In this document: in pieces, positions 38,583 to 46,941 of the stretch
Layout of the letters: every line of letters begins with the position of its first letter
Position numbering within the stretch: the first letter of the stretch is position 1
Notes under the pieces: generated by a model
Told to the model about the DNA's origin: nothing
What the model saw: the letters and a program-made list of their open reading frames with translations, nothing else
The model's database searches: none
Origin: Humidesulfovibrio sp.
Lineage (GTDB): Bacteria > Desulfobacterota > Desulfovibrionia > Desulfovibrionales > Desulfovibrionaceae
DNA length: 64,000 nt
Assembly (NCBI RefSeq): GCF_031082295.1
Contig: NZ_JAVHLD010000011.1
Coordinates: forward strand, 35,637 to 99,636
Direction: 5' to 3'
Position numbers and translations under genes: made by a program

Positions 38583-40625
38583 ATGCGGCTCATCTCCCGG
38601 CTCAAGTTCCAGACGAAAATCAGCCTGGGCACCTTCCTCATCGTCGTGGCCGTGGCCCTCATGACAGCGGTTCCGGTGAGCCGCATGGCCTCCCGGGCCA
38701 TCATCTCGGAGTCGCGCGGGCGCGGCCTGGCCCTGGCGGAGAACCTGTCCCTGCGCCTGGCCGACGCCATGCTCACCCAGGACCTCCTGCGCATGAAGAC
38801 CATGGTGGACGAGCTCACCGGCGTGGGCGACGACACCGTGTACGCCTTCGTGCTCGACGAGTCCGGCGACGTGCTGGCGCACACCTTCAAGAAGGGCTTC
38901 CCGGTGGAGCTCAAGACCGCCAACACAGCAAGCGGCACCGGCGCGCGCGTCCAGCTGCTGGATACCGGCTCGGAGCTGGTCTACGATTTCGCCGTGCCGG
39001 TGGTCATCGCGGACAGGCGCTTCGGCACGGCCCGGCTCGGGCTCTCGCGCTCCCGCGCCGAGGCCGAGGTCAACCGCCTGCTGCTGACCTACGCGGGGCT
39101 TTCGGTGGCGGCCCTGGCCGCGGCGCTCCTGCTCAGCTCCATGTTCGCCCGGCGCGTGGCCCGGCGCATCAACCTGCTCAAGGAATACGCCCAGGAGGTC
39201 GTGAGCGGGAACCTGGACATCGAGACCGCCTCCACCCTCAAGAAAAACTGCTGGGAGATCATGGACTGCGGGCGCACCAAGTGCCCGGCCCACGGCAAGC
39301 CCAGGCACCGCTGCTGGCACATGCACGGCACCCTCTGCCCGGACTGCGCCCCGGCCGACAGCCAGGGCCGCAAGACCTGCGAGCGCTGCCCGGTGTTCCG
39401 CGAGAACGCGGGCGACGAAATCCAGGACCTGGCGGAGACCTTCGGCATCATGGCCATGACGCTGAAAAAGCAGATCGGCGCGCTGGGCCAGCAGCAGGAA
39501 CTCATGCGGACCATCCTCGACGCCACGCCGGACCTGGTGTGCCTGCTGGACGCGGAGGGCCGTTTCCTGGCCGTGAACAGGGCCTTCGCCGCCTTCCTCG
39601 ACCGGCCTGAAAGCGAAATCATCGGGCAGACCGAGGCCGAGGCCTTCCCGCCGGAACAGGTGGCCGAGCGCCAGGCCCACACACGCGCCGTTCTCGAGTC
39701 CGGCCGGGGCGGCCAGGCCGAGGTCAGCGTGCGCACGCCCCAGGGCCAGCGCTGGTTCCACGAGGTCAACGTGCCGGTGCTCGCCGCCTCCGGCCAGGTG
39801 GGCGGCGTGCTCAAGACCGCGCGCGACGTCACCGAGGTCAAGCACATCGAGGCGAAGCTGCTGCAGTCGCAGAAGATGGAGTCGCTGGGCAAGCTGGCGG
39901 GCGGCGTGGCGCACGAGATCAACACCCCGCTCGGCATCATCCTGGGCTACGCGCAGCTCCTGCAGGACGACGTGCCCGAGGACGGCCAGGTGGCCGCGGA
40001 CCTGCGCATCATCGAACGCCAGGCCAAGGTCTGCCGCAAGATCGTGGCCGACCTGCTGGGCTTCTCGCGCCAGCACGAGTCGAGCATGGGCGAGATGGAC
40101 GTGAACGAGTCCGTGCGCGAGGTGGCCTCGCTGGTGCGCCATACCTTCAGCCTGGAAAAGGTCTCCATCGAGTTCGACCTGGACGAGGGGCTGCCCCCTG
40201 TCGCCGGTGATCGCGAAAAGCTGGGCCAGGTCTGGATGAACCTGCTGAACAACGCCCGCGACGCCATGCCCGACGGCGGAACCATCCGCGTCAGCTCCCG
40301 CCGGCGCGACCAGGACGGCGTGCTCGCTGTGTCCGTGGCCGACACCGGCACGGGCATCAGCCCGGAGCACCTGGGCAAGGTCTTCGATCCCTTCTTCAGC
40401 ACCAAGGGCGTGGGCGAGGGCACGGGCCTGGGCCTGTCCGTGTCGTTCGGCATCGTGCAGAGCCACGGGGGCACCATCGAGGTGCAAAGTCCTGCCCCGC
40501 CGCAGTTCCGGCCCGCAACAACCGATGACATCGCCGAAAGCGGTCCGGGCACCGTGTTCCACGTGCTGCTGCCGCTCTCGGCGCCGCCCGCAGGCCAACT
40601 CTCGCAAACACCCGACCCGGCCTGA
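38583..40625 (+). CDS. Sensor histidine kinase with two-CW cysteine domain
   Basis: 680 residues. Two membrane helices (about 12-32 and 160-185) flank a periplasmic sensor region. After the second helix and a short HAMP-like stretch comes a cysteine-rich insert (about 223-275): NCWEIMDCGRTKCPAHG, RCWHMHGTLCPDC, TCERCPVF. This CW...CW pattern is the two-CW domain found in deltaproteobacterial signalling proteins, possibly a metal or redox site. Then a PAS domain (about 300-420), HisKA with GVAHEINTPLG (H444) and HATPase with NLLNNARDAMPDGG and GEGTGLGLSVS. Begins 12 nt after the PhnD-like gene; its likely partner is the receiver 17 nt downstream. Confidence 0.93.
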   Translation: MRLISRLKFQTKISLGTFLIVVAVALMTAVPVSRMASRAIISESRGRGLALAENLSLRLADAMLTQDLLRMKTMVDELTGVGDDTVYAFVLDESGDVLAHTFKKGFPVELKTANTASGTGARVQLLDTGSELVYDFAVPVVIADRRFGTARLGLSRSRAEAEVNRLLLTYAGLSVAALAAALLLSSMFARRVARRINLLKEYAQEVVSGNLDIETASTLKKNCWEIMDCGRTKCPAHGKPRHRCWHMHGTLCPDCAPADSQGRKTCERCPVFRENAGDEIQDLAETFGIMAMTLKKQIGALGQQQELMRTILDATPDLVCLLDAEGRFLAVNRAFAAFLDRPESEIIGQTEAEAFPPEQVAERQAHTRAVLESGRGGQAEVSVRTPQGQRWFHEVNVPVLAASGQVGGVLKTARDVTEVKHIEAKLLQSQKMESLGKLAGGVAHEINTPLGIILGYAQLLQDDVPEDGQVAADLRIIERQAKVCRKIVADLLGFSRQHESSMGEMDVNESVREVASLVRHTFSLEKVSIEFDLDEGLPPVAGDREKLGQVWMNLLNNARDAMPDGGTIRVSSRRRDQDGVLAVSVADTGTGISPEHLGKVFDPFFSTKGVGEGTGLGLSVSFGIVQSHGGTIEVQSPAPPQFRPATTDDIAESGPGTVFHVLLPLSAPPAGQLSQTPDPA

Positions 40626-40642
40626 CCCAAAGGAGCATCCAC

Positions 40643-41002
40643 ATGGCCACCATCATCGTTCTCGACGACGTTGCCGACGCCGCCATCATGATCAAGCGCA
40701 TGCTCTCGCGCCAGGGCCACGTGGTGGAGGCCTTCACCGAGGAGGAGCAAGCCCTGGACTTCGTGCGCGAAAACACGGTCGACCTGGCCATTTTGGACAT
40801 GAAGCTGCTCAAGATGACCGGCGTGGAAGTGCTTGAGGAGATCCGCAAGATCTCGCCCGGCACCCGCGCCATCATGCTCACCGGCTACCCGACGCTGGAG
40901 ACGGCGCGCCAGGCCCTGGCCCTCGGCGCCAAGGAATATTGCATCAAGCCCATCGACCGCGACGAACTGGAGGCCAAGGTGGCCAAGGTGCTGAGCGAGT
41001 AG
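40643..41002 (+). CDS. Single-domain response regulator
   Basis: 119 residues, receiver domain only: acidic pair D8-D9, phosphorylation site D52 in LAILDMKLLKMTG, Thr in MLTGYP and Lys in CIKPID. There is no output domain, so it must act by protein contact. Its position between the two-CW kinase and the PEP-synthase-like protein (10 nt) makes the latter a candidate target. Confidence 0.93.
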   Translation: MATIIVLDDVADAAIMIKRMLSRQGHVVEAFTEEEQALDFVRENTVDLAILDMKLLKMTGVEVLEEIRKISPGTRAIMLTGYPTLETARQALALGAKEYCIKPIDRDELEAKVAKVLSE

Positions 41003-41012
41003 GGAGGCGGCG

Positions 41013-43508
41013 GTGGGTGTCCTGCGCGACATGCTGCGGCACTGGCCCCGGCGGGTCTTCACCCCGGCGGCCCATCTGCGCGCCAAGTACGAGGCCTTCA
41101 AGGGCCTGCTCGACGCCGACGAAAAAGCCCTGGTGCTCATCGCCGAGCTCGACGAGGTATTCTACGGGACGCGCTGCGTGGACCCGGCCCGCGTGCAATG
41201 GCTGTGTCGGCGGCTTGTGGCGCTGGTGCAGGCCATGGTCGAGCGCCTGAGCGCCATGTGCCCGGCCTGCGCCCAAGGCCTTACCCTGAGGCTGGAGCGC
41301 ATCAGCGCGGGCATCCACGCCGAGACCGGCTCCTGGGGGGCGTCGTCCCCGGCCCTGGGCTCCGCTCCGCCGTACATCCTGACCCTGGACGAAGCCCTGG
41401 ATCGCCCGGAGCTGGCAGGAGGCAAGGCGGCGAACCTGGCCCGCGCCAAGCGCGCCGGGCTGGACGTTCCCCCTGCCCTGGTGGTCAGCGCCGCGGCGTT
41501 CAACCTGTTCATCGAGGCGGGCGGCCTGCGCCCCAGGCTGGACAGGCTCCTGCGCCAGGTCGACCTCTCCAGCCCGGACAAGCTGGACTCCCTGTGCGCG
41601 GAGCTGCGCGCTGTGATCCTCGGCGCGCCCCTGCCCGAGCCTGTCGCCGAGGCGCTCAAGCGCGCGGTGGCCAGCCCGGAGCTTGGCGGCGCTCGGCTTG
41701 CGGTGCGCAGCTCGGCCCTGGGCGAGGACGGCGGCAGATCCTTTGCCGGGCAGTACGCCAGCGAGCTCGGCGTGTCGCCGGAGGACCTGCCGGACGCCTA
41801 CCAACGGATCCTCGCTGCCAAATATCGCCCCAGGGCCGTGGCCTACCGCATCCTGAGCGGCCTGCCCGACGCCCAGACGCCCATGGCCGTGCTGCTCATG
41901 CCCATGATCGAGGCCAGGGCCGCCGGCGCCCTGTTCAGCCGTGAGGACCGGCCCGGCCGCGCAGGCGCCGAGGAGCAGGCGGTGGCGATCTTTGCCCTGG
42001 CTGGCCTGGGCGACCGGCTCATGTCCGGCCAGGATTCCCCGCGCGCGCTGCGGCTGTCGCGCCCCGGCGCGCCCGGGGCCCCGGCGGAAATCCTGGACGA
42101 CGCCGGTCCGCAAGGAGTGGAGCTGAGCCAGCGTGAGCTGGACGGACTGGCGCGGTCCGCCCTGGCGCTGGAGCAGCTTTTCAAATCGCCGCAGGAGGTG
42201 GAATGGGCGCTGGACCGGACAGGCCGGGTGTTCGTGCTGCAATCGCGGCCCCACTGCCCGGAACCGGCGACGGCAGCGCTCCAACCGGGCCTGCTCGTGG
42301 CCGAGCCGCTGGCCTCGGGGTTGAGCCGTGTGGCCTCCGGCGCGGCCTGCGGGCCGGTGTTCCACCTGCGCGACCTGACGCGCCTGGCAGAGGTGCCCGA
42401 AGGCGCGGTGCTTGCGGTGCCTGGTCTGTCGCCCACGCTGGGCAAATGCATCGGCCGGGTGGAGGCGGTGCTGGCCGGGTCCGGCAGCAGGGCCAGCCAT
42501 TTCGCCTCGGTGGCGCGGGAATTCGGCCTGCCCGTGCTGGCCGACGCCGGGGAGCTGCTGGCGCGCCTGGCAGATGGCGATGTCGTCAGCGTGGATGCCG
42601 ACGCCGGGGCCGTCTACCCTGGCCGGGTGGAGGCGGTGCTGGCCGGACGCGGACAAGGACGCGAGGTCCTGCGCCAGGGGGCCATGCGGCGCTATGCAGG
42701 GCTCACCGCCCTGACCTGCCGCCTCAGCCTGACGGACCCCGACAGCCCGGACTTCTCGCCCCAGAGCTGCAAGTCCCTGCACGACGTGGTGCGCTTCTGC
42801 CACGAGTGCGCCGTGGGTGAAATGTTCACCCTGGCCGACAGGACGGGCCGCGGCCTGACTGCGGCCAGGCGGCTTGACTGCGCCCTGCCCCTGTCCATGT
42901 TCGTGCTGGACCTGGGGCAGGGGCTGCGGCCAGGCAACGACCAGACGCTCCGGCCAGAGGATTTCGCCAGCGTGCCCATGCGCGCCTTCTGGCAGGGTCT
43001 GGCCCACCCGGACGAGCGCTGGGACGGCAGCGGGCTGCACTTCGACTGGCAGGAGTTCGACCGCGTCAGCGCCGGAATTTTCCGCAAGGACTCCAAGCTC
43101 CTGGCAAGCTACGCTCTGGTCTCGTCGGACTACCTGCACCTGCAGGTGCGCTTCGGGTATCATTTCGCCGTGCTGGACAGCCTCTGCGGCCCCAGGGCCG
43201 AGGGCAACTACATCGGGCTGCGCTTCAAGGGCGGCGGCGGCCTGGAGCAGCAACGCCTGCTGCGCCTGGGCTTCATCGGCCGGGTGCTCACGCAGTGCGG
43301 CTTCACGGTGAACACGCGCGGCGACATGCTCGACGCCCGGCACGCCCGCGCGGACCAGAATGCCACCAGCGAGCGCCTGACCCTGCTTGGCCGCCTGCTG
43401 GCCCGCACCCGGCTCATGGACCTGCGGCTGGTCGACGAGACGCAGGCGGCGGGCCTGGCCGACGACTTCCTCGCCGAGCTTGGCGCGCTGGCCCGTTCGG
43501 AGCAATAA
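41013..43508 (+). CDS. PEP-synthase/PPDK-like phosphotransfer protein with unusual flanking regions
   Basis: 831 residues from GTG 41013 (GGGAGGCGG upstream). A region of about 115 residues with no recognised domain comes first. Then a pyruvate/ATP-grasp domain (about 120-410) with LAGGKAANLARAKRAGL, AVRSSALGEDGGRSFAGQY and EWALDRTGRVFVLQSRP. A swivelling phosphohistidine domain (about 430-535) follows, with the expected His in GSRASHFASVAREFGLP (H496). The C-terminal TIM-barrel that binds PEP/pyruvate in true PPDK or PpsA is missing; instead about 290 residues of unassigned sequence follow. It may transfer phosphate to a partner instead of making PEP. Co-transcribed with the kinase and regulator. 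Confidence 0.8.
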   Translation: MGVLRDMLRHWPRRVFTPAAHLRAKYEAFKGLLDADEKALVLIAELDEVFYGTRCVDPARVQWLCRRLVALVQAMVERLSAMCPACAQGLTLRLERISAGIHAETGSWGASSPALGSAPPYILTLDEALDRPELAGGKAANLARAKRAGLDVPPALVVSAAAFNLFIEAGGLRPRLDRLLRQVDLSSPDKLDSLCAELRAVILGAPLPEPVAEALKRAVASPELGGARLAVRSSALGEDGGRSFAGQYASELGVSPEDLPDAYQRILAAKYRPRAVAYRILSGLPDAQTPMAVLLMPMIEARAAGALFSREDRPGRAGAEEQAVAIFALAGLGDRLMSGQDSPRALRLSRPGAPGAPAEILDDAGPQGVELSQRELDGLARSALALEQLFKSPQEVEWALDRTGRVFVLQSRPHCPEPATAALQPGLLVAEPLASGLSRVASGAACGPVFHLRDLTRLAEVPEGAVLAVPGLSPTLGKCIGRVEAVLAGSGSRASHFASVAREFGLPVLADAGELLARLADGDVVSVDADAGAVYPGRVEAVLAGRGQGREVLRQGAMRRYAGLTALTCRLSLTDPDSPDFSPQSCKSLHDVVRFCHECAVGEMFTLADRTGRGLTAARRLDCALPLSMFVLDLGQGLRPGNDQTLRPEDFASVPMRAFWQGLAHPDERWDGSGLHFDWQEFDRVSAGIFRKDSKLLASYALVSSDYLHLQVRFGYHFAVLDSLCGPRAEGNYIGLRFKGGGGLEQQRLLRLGFIGRVLTQCGFTVNTRGDMLDARHARADQNATSERLTLLGRLLARTRLMDLRLVDETQAAGLADDFLAELGALARSEQ

Positions 43509-43534
43509 TGATAACAGAAGGCAGGGGGGAACGC

Positions 43535-44563
43535 ATGGCCGTGATGCGAAAGAACCAGCAACCGCTGACGTGGGTCACGGACAACCTGGCCGTTGGGCCT
43601 GCGCCCATGTCGCACGCCGCCCTGGAGTCCCTGCGCGAGCAGGGCATCGGGGCCATCCTGAACCTGTGCGGAGAGTTCTGCGACCTGCACGACATCGAGT
43701 CCCAGAACGGCTTCGAGGTCTACCACCTTCCCATCCCCGACGAGGAGGCCCCGGACCTGCCCTCCCTGGAGAAGGCCCTGGCCTGGCTCGACGAGGCCGT
43801 GTACCTGGGCAAGAAGGTGCTGATCCACTGCCGGCACGGCATCGGCCGGACAGGCACGGTGCTGAACGCCTATCTCCTGCGCCGAGGGCTGGGGCACCTG
43901 CTGGCCTGGCGCAAGCTGCGCAAGCTGCGCTCCAAGCCGACAAACTTCGCGCAATGGCGCACGGTACGCCGCTACGGCAGCGGCGCGGTGCGCCTCAAGA
44001 TGCGCCAGCCGACCCTGGAGCACCGCTTCCAGGTGGACCTGCGCCCCTTCTTCGCGGACTACGAGACCCTGGTGAGCCAGGTGGAACAGGCCATCGGCAC
44101 CGAGCGCAACGGCGCGCAGCGCTGCGGGCGCGGGCATGATCGCTGCTGCCGCGAGCCCATGCAGCTGACCCTGGTGGAGGCCGTGCACGTCAACGCCCAG
44201 CTGGGCGCGACCCTGGACCAGGCCCGGCGCGAGGCGGCCATTGAGCGGGCCACCAACCGCAACGGAAGCGGGGGCGAACTGCCGCTCCAGGCCTGCCCGC
44301 TGCTGGTGAACGGCGCGTGCCAGGGCTTCGATTCCCGGCCCCTGTGCTGCCGCACCTTCGACCTGCCCCCGGAGCAGGCAAAACCCCTCTGGGATGCCAC
44401 CCTGGCCCCGGCCCTGGACAAGATCTCGCGCGAAGTGTTCTTCACCCTCACTGGCCAGTTCATGCCCGAGGGCTTTCCCCGATTCGGCATGGCCGAAGTG
44501 GTCTCTGGCCGCTATGTGCAGCGTTTTTTCGACTTCCTGCGCCTGGGCGGCAGCACCGGTTGA
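43535..44563 (+). CDS. Dual-specificity phosphatase fused to a YkgJ-like cysteine-cluster domain
   Basis: 342 residues from ATG 43535 (AGGGGGGA upstream); an ATG at 43508 is an alternative. The N-terminal part (about 1-165) is a Cys-based phosphatase: GIGAILNLCGEFCD, the LPIPDEEAPDLPSLEKAL loop with the general acid, and the P-loop HCRHGIGRTG with C99 and R105. The C-terminal part (about 185-342) has the YkgJ pattern RCGRGHDRCCREPM, CPLLVNGACQGFDSRPLCC. 26 nt after the PEP-synthase-like gene, so it is the fifth gene of that operon and may remove phosphate from one of its members. Fusion and role are inference from domains. Confidence 0.83.
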   Translation: MAVMRKNQQPLTWVTDNLAVGPAPMSHAALESLREQGIGAILNLCGEFCDLHDIESQNGFEVYHLPIPDEEAPDLPSLEKALAWLDEAVYLGKKVLIHCRHGIGRTGTVLNAYLLRRGLGHLLAWRKLRKLRSKPTNFAQWRTVRRYGSGAVRLKMRQPTLEHRFQVDLRPFFADYETLVSQVEQAIGTERNGAQRCGRGHDRCCREPMQLTLVEAVHVNAQLGATLDQARREAAIERATNRNGSGGELPLQACPLLVNGACQGFDSRPLCCRTFDLPPEQAKPLWDATLAPALDKISREVFFTLTGQFMPEGFPRFGMAEVVSGRYVQRFFDFLRLGGSTG

Positions 44564-44791
44564 CCCGCCCCGGCCTCTCTCCGGTCCCGCACAACGGCAA
44601 GAACCCGAGGCATGACCTGCCGCAGGTTCCTGTGCGACCACAGGACGAAAGCCTGGCCGGCTTCCCGACACCGCAACCCCTGACATGCGGACCCGCGTCT
44701 GCCCTCTTTGGGGCACGGCCTGTCGCGGCGCGCTCACTGAGTCAGCCCGACATCCTGGCGACAATAGTGGCGGGCAAAAGCTTGCCCATAG

Positions 44792-44824
44792 AAAAAGGGA
44801 CCTAGATTTTCATCTACGTCCCTT
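44792..44824 (-). terminator. Original terminator of the tRNA-fMet gene, now separated by the island
   Basis: Minus strand: AAGGGAC pairs with GTCCCTT and ATCTA with TAGAT around a C-C mismatch, followed by a T-run. It directly abuts the displaced tRNA 3' copy at 44828, as the native terminator of the tRNA would. Confidence 0.75.
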
Positions 44825-44827
44825 AAT

Positions 44828-44883
<56 letters not shown>

Positions 44884-45010
44884 GAACAACACTAATCCAT
44901 TCGCCAACGCCAGGTTCACCATTCAGAACAAACTCACAATATACTAGCCAGATAAAGATAGCCGCGATTCACTTGACCTTGTACCATGTTTTATGGTTTC
45001 GTTGGCTCGA

Positions 45011-45044
45011 GGTTGGGAAGAAGGTTGGGAAGGGAATTGGGAAG
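45011..45044. repeat. Left arm-type repeats, GGTTGGGAAG spaced 12 bp
   Basis: GGTTGGGAAG at 45011-45020 and 45023-45032, and AATTGGGAAG at 45035-45044: three copies in a 12-bp register just before the integrase start. The same 10-mer recurs twice with the same spacing near the right end (59944, 59956), as expected for integrase arm-binding sites. Confidence 0.65.
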
Positions 45045-45062
45045 ATAGCCGGGGAGGCGGGC

Positions 45063-46250
45063 ATGGCCAAGGGCAGAATGAAGACAGGCTACCCAGGGGT
45101 TTACTACTACGAGCAATCCCGCGCCGGGGGCTCCGGGACGGAGAAAGTCTTCTACATCGTGTTCAAACAGGGTGGAAAGGTCTACGAAGAGCCCGCAGGA
45201 CGTCAGTACCGGGACAACATGACCGCCGCGAAGGCCTCCCGCATCCGCGCCGACCGCATAGAGGGTCGCAAGGAGGCGCCAGGGGCCGCCAGGGAGCGCA
45301 AAAACGCCGAGAAGGTGGCCCAGGCCAACCGCCCAACCATCGCCAGGCTCTGGGAGTGGTATCTGGAGGCCAACCCTGGCCTCAAAGGGATCGTCACTGA
45401 CAAGAACCGCTTTGCCAAGCACCTTGAACCCGTCTTCGGCCAGAAACTCCCCACCGAGATCGACCCCATGAGCGTGGACCGGTTCCGGGTGATGATGGGC
45501 AAGACCCACGCCCCGGCAACCGTGGCCAATGCGCTGGAACTCCTGCGCCGCATAGTGAACTTCGGGGTCAACCGGGGCCTCTGCGACGCCCCCCGCTTCA
45601 AGATTCGCCTACCAAAAGTCGACAACCTCAAGACAGAGGACCTGAGTCCCGAGCAGCTGCGGTCACTGCTGGCCGCCTTGGACGCCGCCGACAACCAGGC
45701 CGTGGCCGACATCATGCTCATGGCCCTCCACACGGGCATGAGGCGCGGCGAAATCCTTCGGCTGTGCTGGGCGGACCTCGACTTCCGAACCGGCTTCATC
45801 CTCATCCGCACCCCCAAGGGCGGGCGCTCGGAGCGCATCCCCATGAATCCCCAGGCCCGCGCCTTGCTGGAGGGCTTGGTGCGCACCTCGGACTTCGTGT
45901 TCCCCGGTCGCGACGGAGGGCAGCGGGTCGAGTTGCGCCGAGCGGTACGCCGCATCTGCGACGCTGCCGGGCTCCCGCAGGACTTCCGTGGGCTGCATGG
46001 CCTCCGCCACGCCTACGCCTCTATGCTGGCCTCATCCGGCGAGGTGGACCTCTACGCCATCCAGAAGCTGCTGACGCACAAAAGTTCCGCCATGACCCAG
46101 CGCTATGCCCATCTTCGCGACGACGCTCTGGCAAAGGCCAGCGCAGTGGCTGGCAGGATTGTCCAGCAGGTTCAGGACATGAACTGTACTGGGGTTCCAC
46201 ACTCTGCAATTGCAAGGCATCCAGCTGAGTCCACGATCAAAAGTGGCTAA
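45063..46250 (+). CDS. int: Tyrosine-recombinase integrase of the island
   Basis: 395 residues from ATG 45063 (GGGGAGGCGG upstream); an open frame extends further up through the arm repeats and into att but lacks an RBS. An N-terminal arm-binding region (TGYPGVYYYEQ) precedes a core-binding helical domain (TIARLWEWYLEANPG) and the catalytic domain. Catalytic residues: Arg in HTGMRRGEI (about 227), HxxR in LHGLRHAYAS (H312, R315), His in LLTHKSS, and nucleophile Tyr348 in TQRYAHL. It lies 180 bp from attL and should catalyse tRNA-site integration and excision. Confidence 0.95.
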   Translation: MAKGRMKTGYPGVYYYEQSRAGGSGTEKVFYIVFKQGGKVYEEPAGRQYRDNMTAAKASRIRADRIEGRKEAPGAARERKNAEKVAQANRPTIARLWEWYLEANPGLKGIVTDKNRFAKHLEPVFGQKLPTEIDPMSVDRFRVMMGKTHAPATVANALELLRRIVNFGVNRGLCDAPRFKIRLPKVDNLKTEDLSPEQLRSLLAALDAADNQAVADIMLMALHTGMRRGEILRLCWADLDFRTGFILIRTPKGGRSERIPMNPQARALLEGLVRTSDFVFPGRDGGQRVELRRAVRRICDAAGLPQDFRGLHGLRHAYASMLASSGEVDLYAIQKLLTHKSSAMTQRYAHLRDDALAKASAVAGRIVQQVQDMNCTGVPHSAIARHPAESTIKSG

Positions 46251-46727
46251 CGGTCACACGGCAATCTGCAATAATCCCCAGAAATACCGAAACTGGGCCA
46301 CATCCTCAGGGATTGAGGTTTCCAGAATATCCGCCACCATGCCCTTCGCATCCGTCCGAGTTGTTGTTAAGAATTATACGCCCGAGCACACCAAGAAGGC
46401 GTACTAGGGCATCCCTCGCTCCCCTACCTGCGAGTGGCCCTCCGCGTTCTCTCTGATGGCCATTATTCCTATGCATAATAAAAAATATCAAAGCAGCAAA
46501 ATAATCATTTTTGCAAAGTACAGGTTTACCTTTCTGGTAAACTTTGCAACAATTTATTGTATAAATCCAGGATATTATGGTTGACTTCTCCTGGCGATGT
46601 AATATCTCCACTCACAGTGACGCTCGATCAACTACCTACACACTTGGCTTGTAGCCAGAATCACTAAGCACTTCCTAGTCGCCTGCAGCTCGAAATTAAC
46701 GTTAGCAATGAAAAAAGGAGCCTTTCC
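46251..46727. other. Intergenic region between integrase and AlpA-like gene
   Basis: 477 bp, AT-rich from about 46450. Contains a 7-bp inverted repeat at 46524-46542 and a short frame at 46210-46407 that lacks an RBS and overlaps int; I do not consider it a gene. Likely the control region of the downstream genes. Confidence 0.5.
46524..46542. promoter_or_regulatory. Inverted repeat GTTTACC-N5-GGTAAAC, possible operator
   Basis: Perfect 7-bp arms with a TTTCT spacer, flanked by GCAAAG and CTTTGC. It lies about 190 bp before the AlpA-like gene. It could bind a repressor or excisionase; a weak hairpin terminator of int is the alternative. Confidence 0.4.
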
Positions 46728-46931
46728 ATGTCCACAATGAATCCCCTAGAGGTTATCAACGAAACAGAGGCCGCACGGTATCTCGGGATGAGTGTGCATT
46801 CGTTACGGGCACGGCGCTTTACGGGACGTCAACCAGCGTACATCAAATTTGGAAAGTCTGTGAGATATTTAAAAAGCGATCTCGAAGTATTTATTGAAAC
46901 ATCCCGAGTGACCAGCAGCGACAGGGCATAA
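46728..46931 (+). CDS. AlpA/excisionase-like helix-turn-helix protein
   Basis: 67 residues (AAAGGAG upstream of ATG 46728). Winged MerR-type HTH of the excisionase/AlpA class (HTH_17): INETEAARYLGMSVHSLRARR, then a GRQPAYIKFGKSVRYLKSDLEVFI segment typical of these small DNA-binding proteins. In related islands such proteins activate integrase or direct excision. Followed by a winged-helix gene 10 nt later. Confidence 0.85.
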   Translation: MSTMNPLEVINETEAARYLGMSVHSLRARRFTGRQPAYIKFGKSVRYLKSDLEVFIETSRVTSSDRA

Positions 46932-46941
46932 AGACTGACAT

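Noticed and set aside
37629..40607. 992-codon minus-strand open frame
   Set aside because: Antisense shadow of the PhnD-like and kinase genes, no RBS and biased composition.
40944..43505. 853-codon minus-strand open frame
   Set aside because: Antisense shadow of the PEP-synthase-like gene.
46210..46407. 65-codon frame after the integrase
   Set aside because: Overlaps int, lacks an RBS, no recognisable protein.
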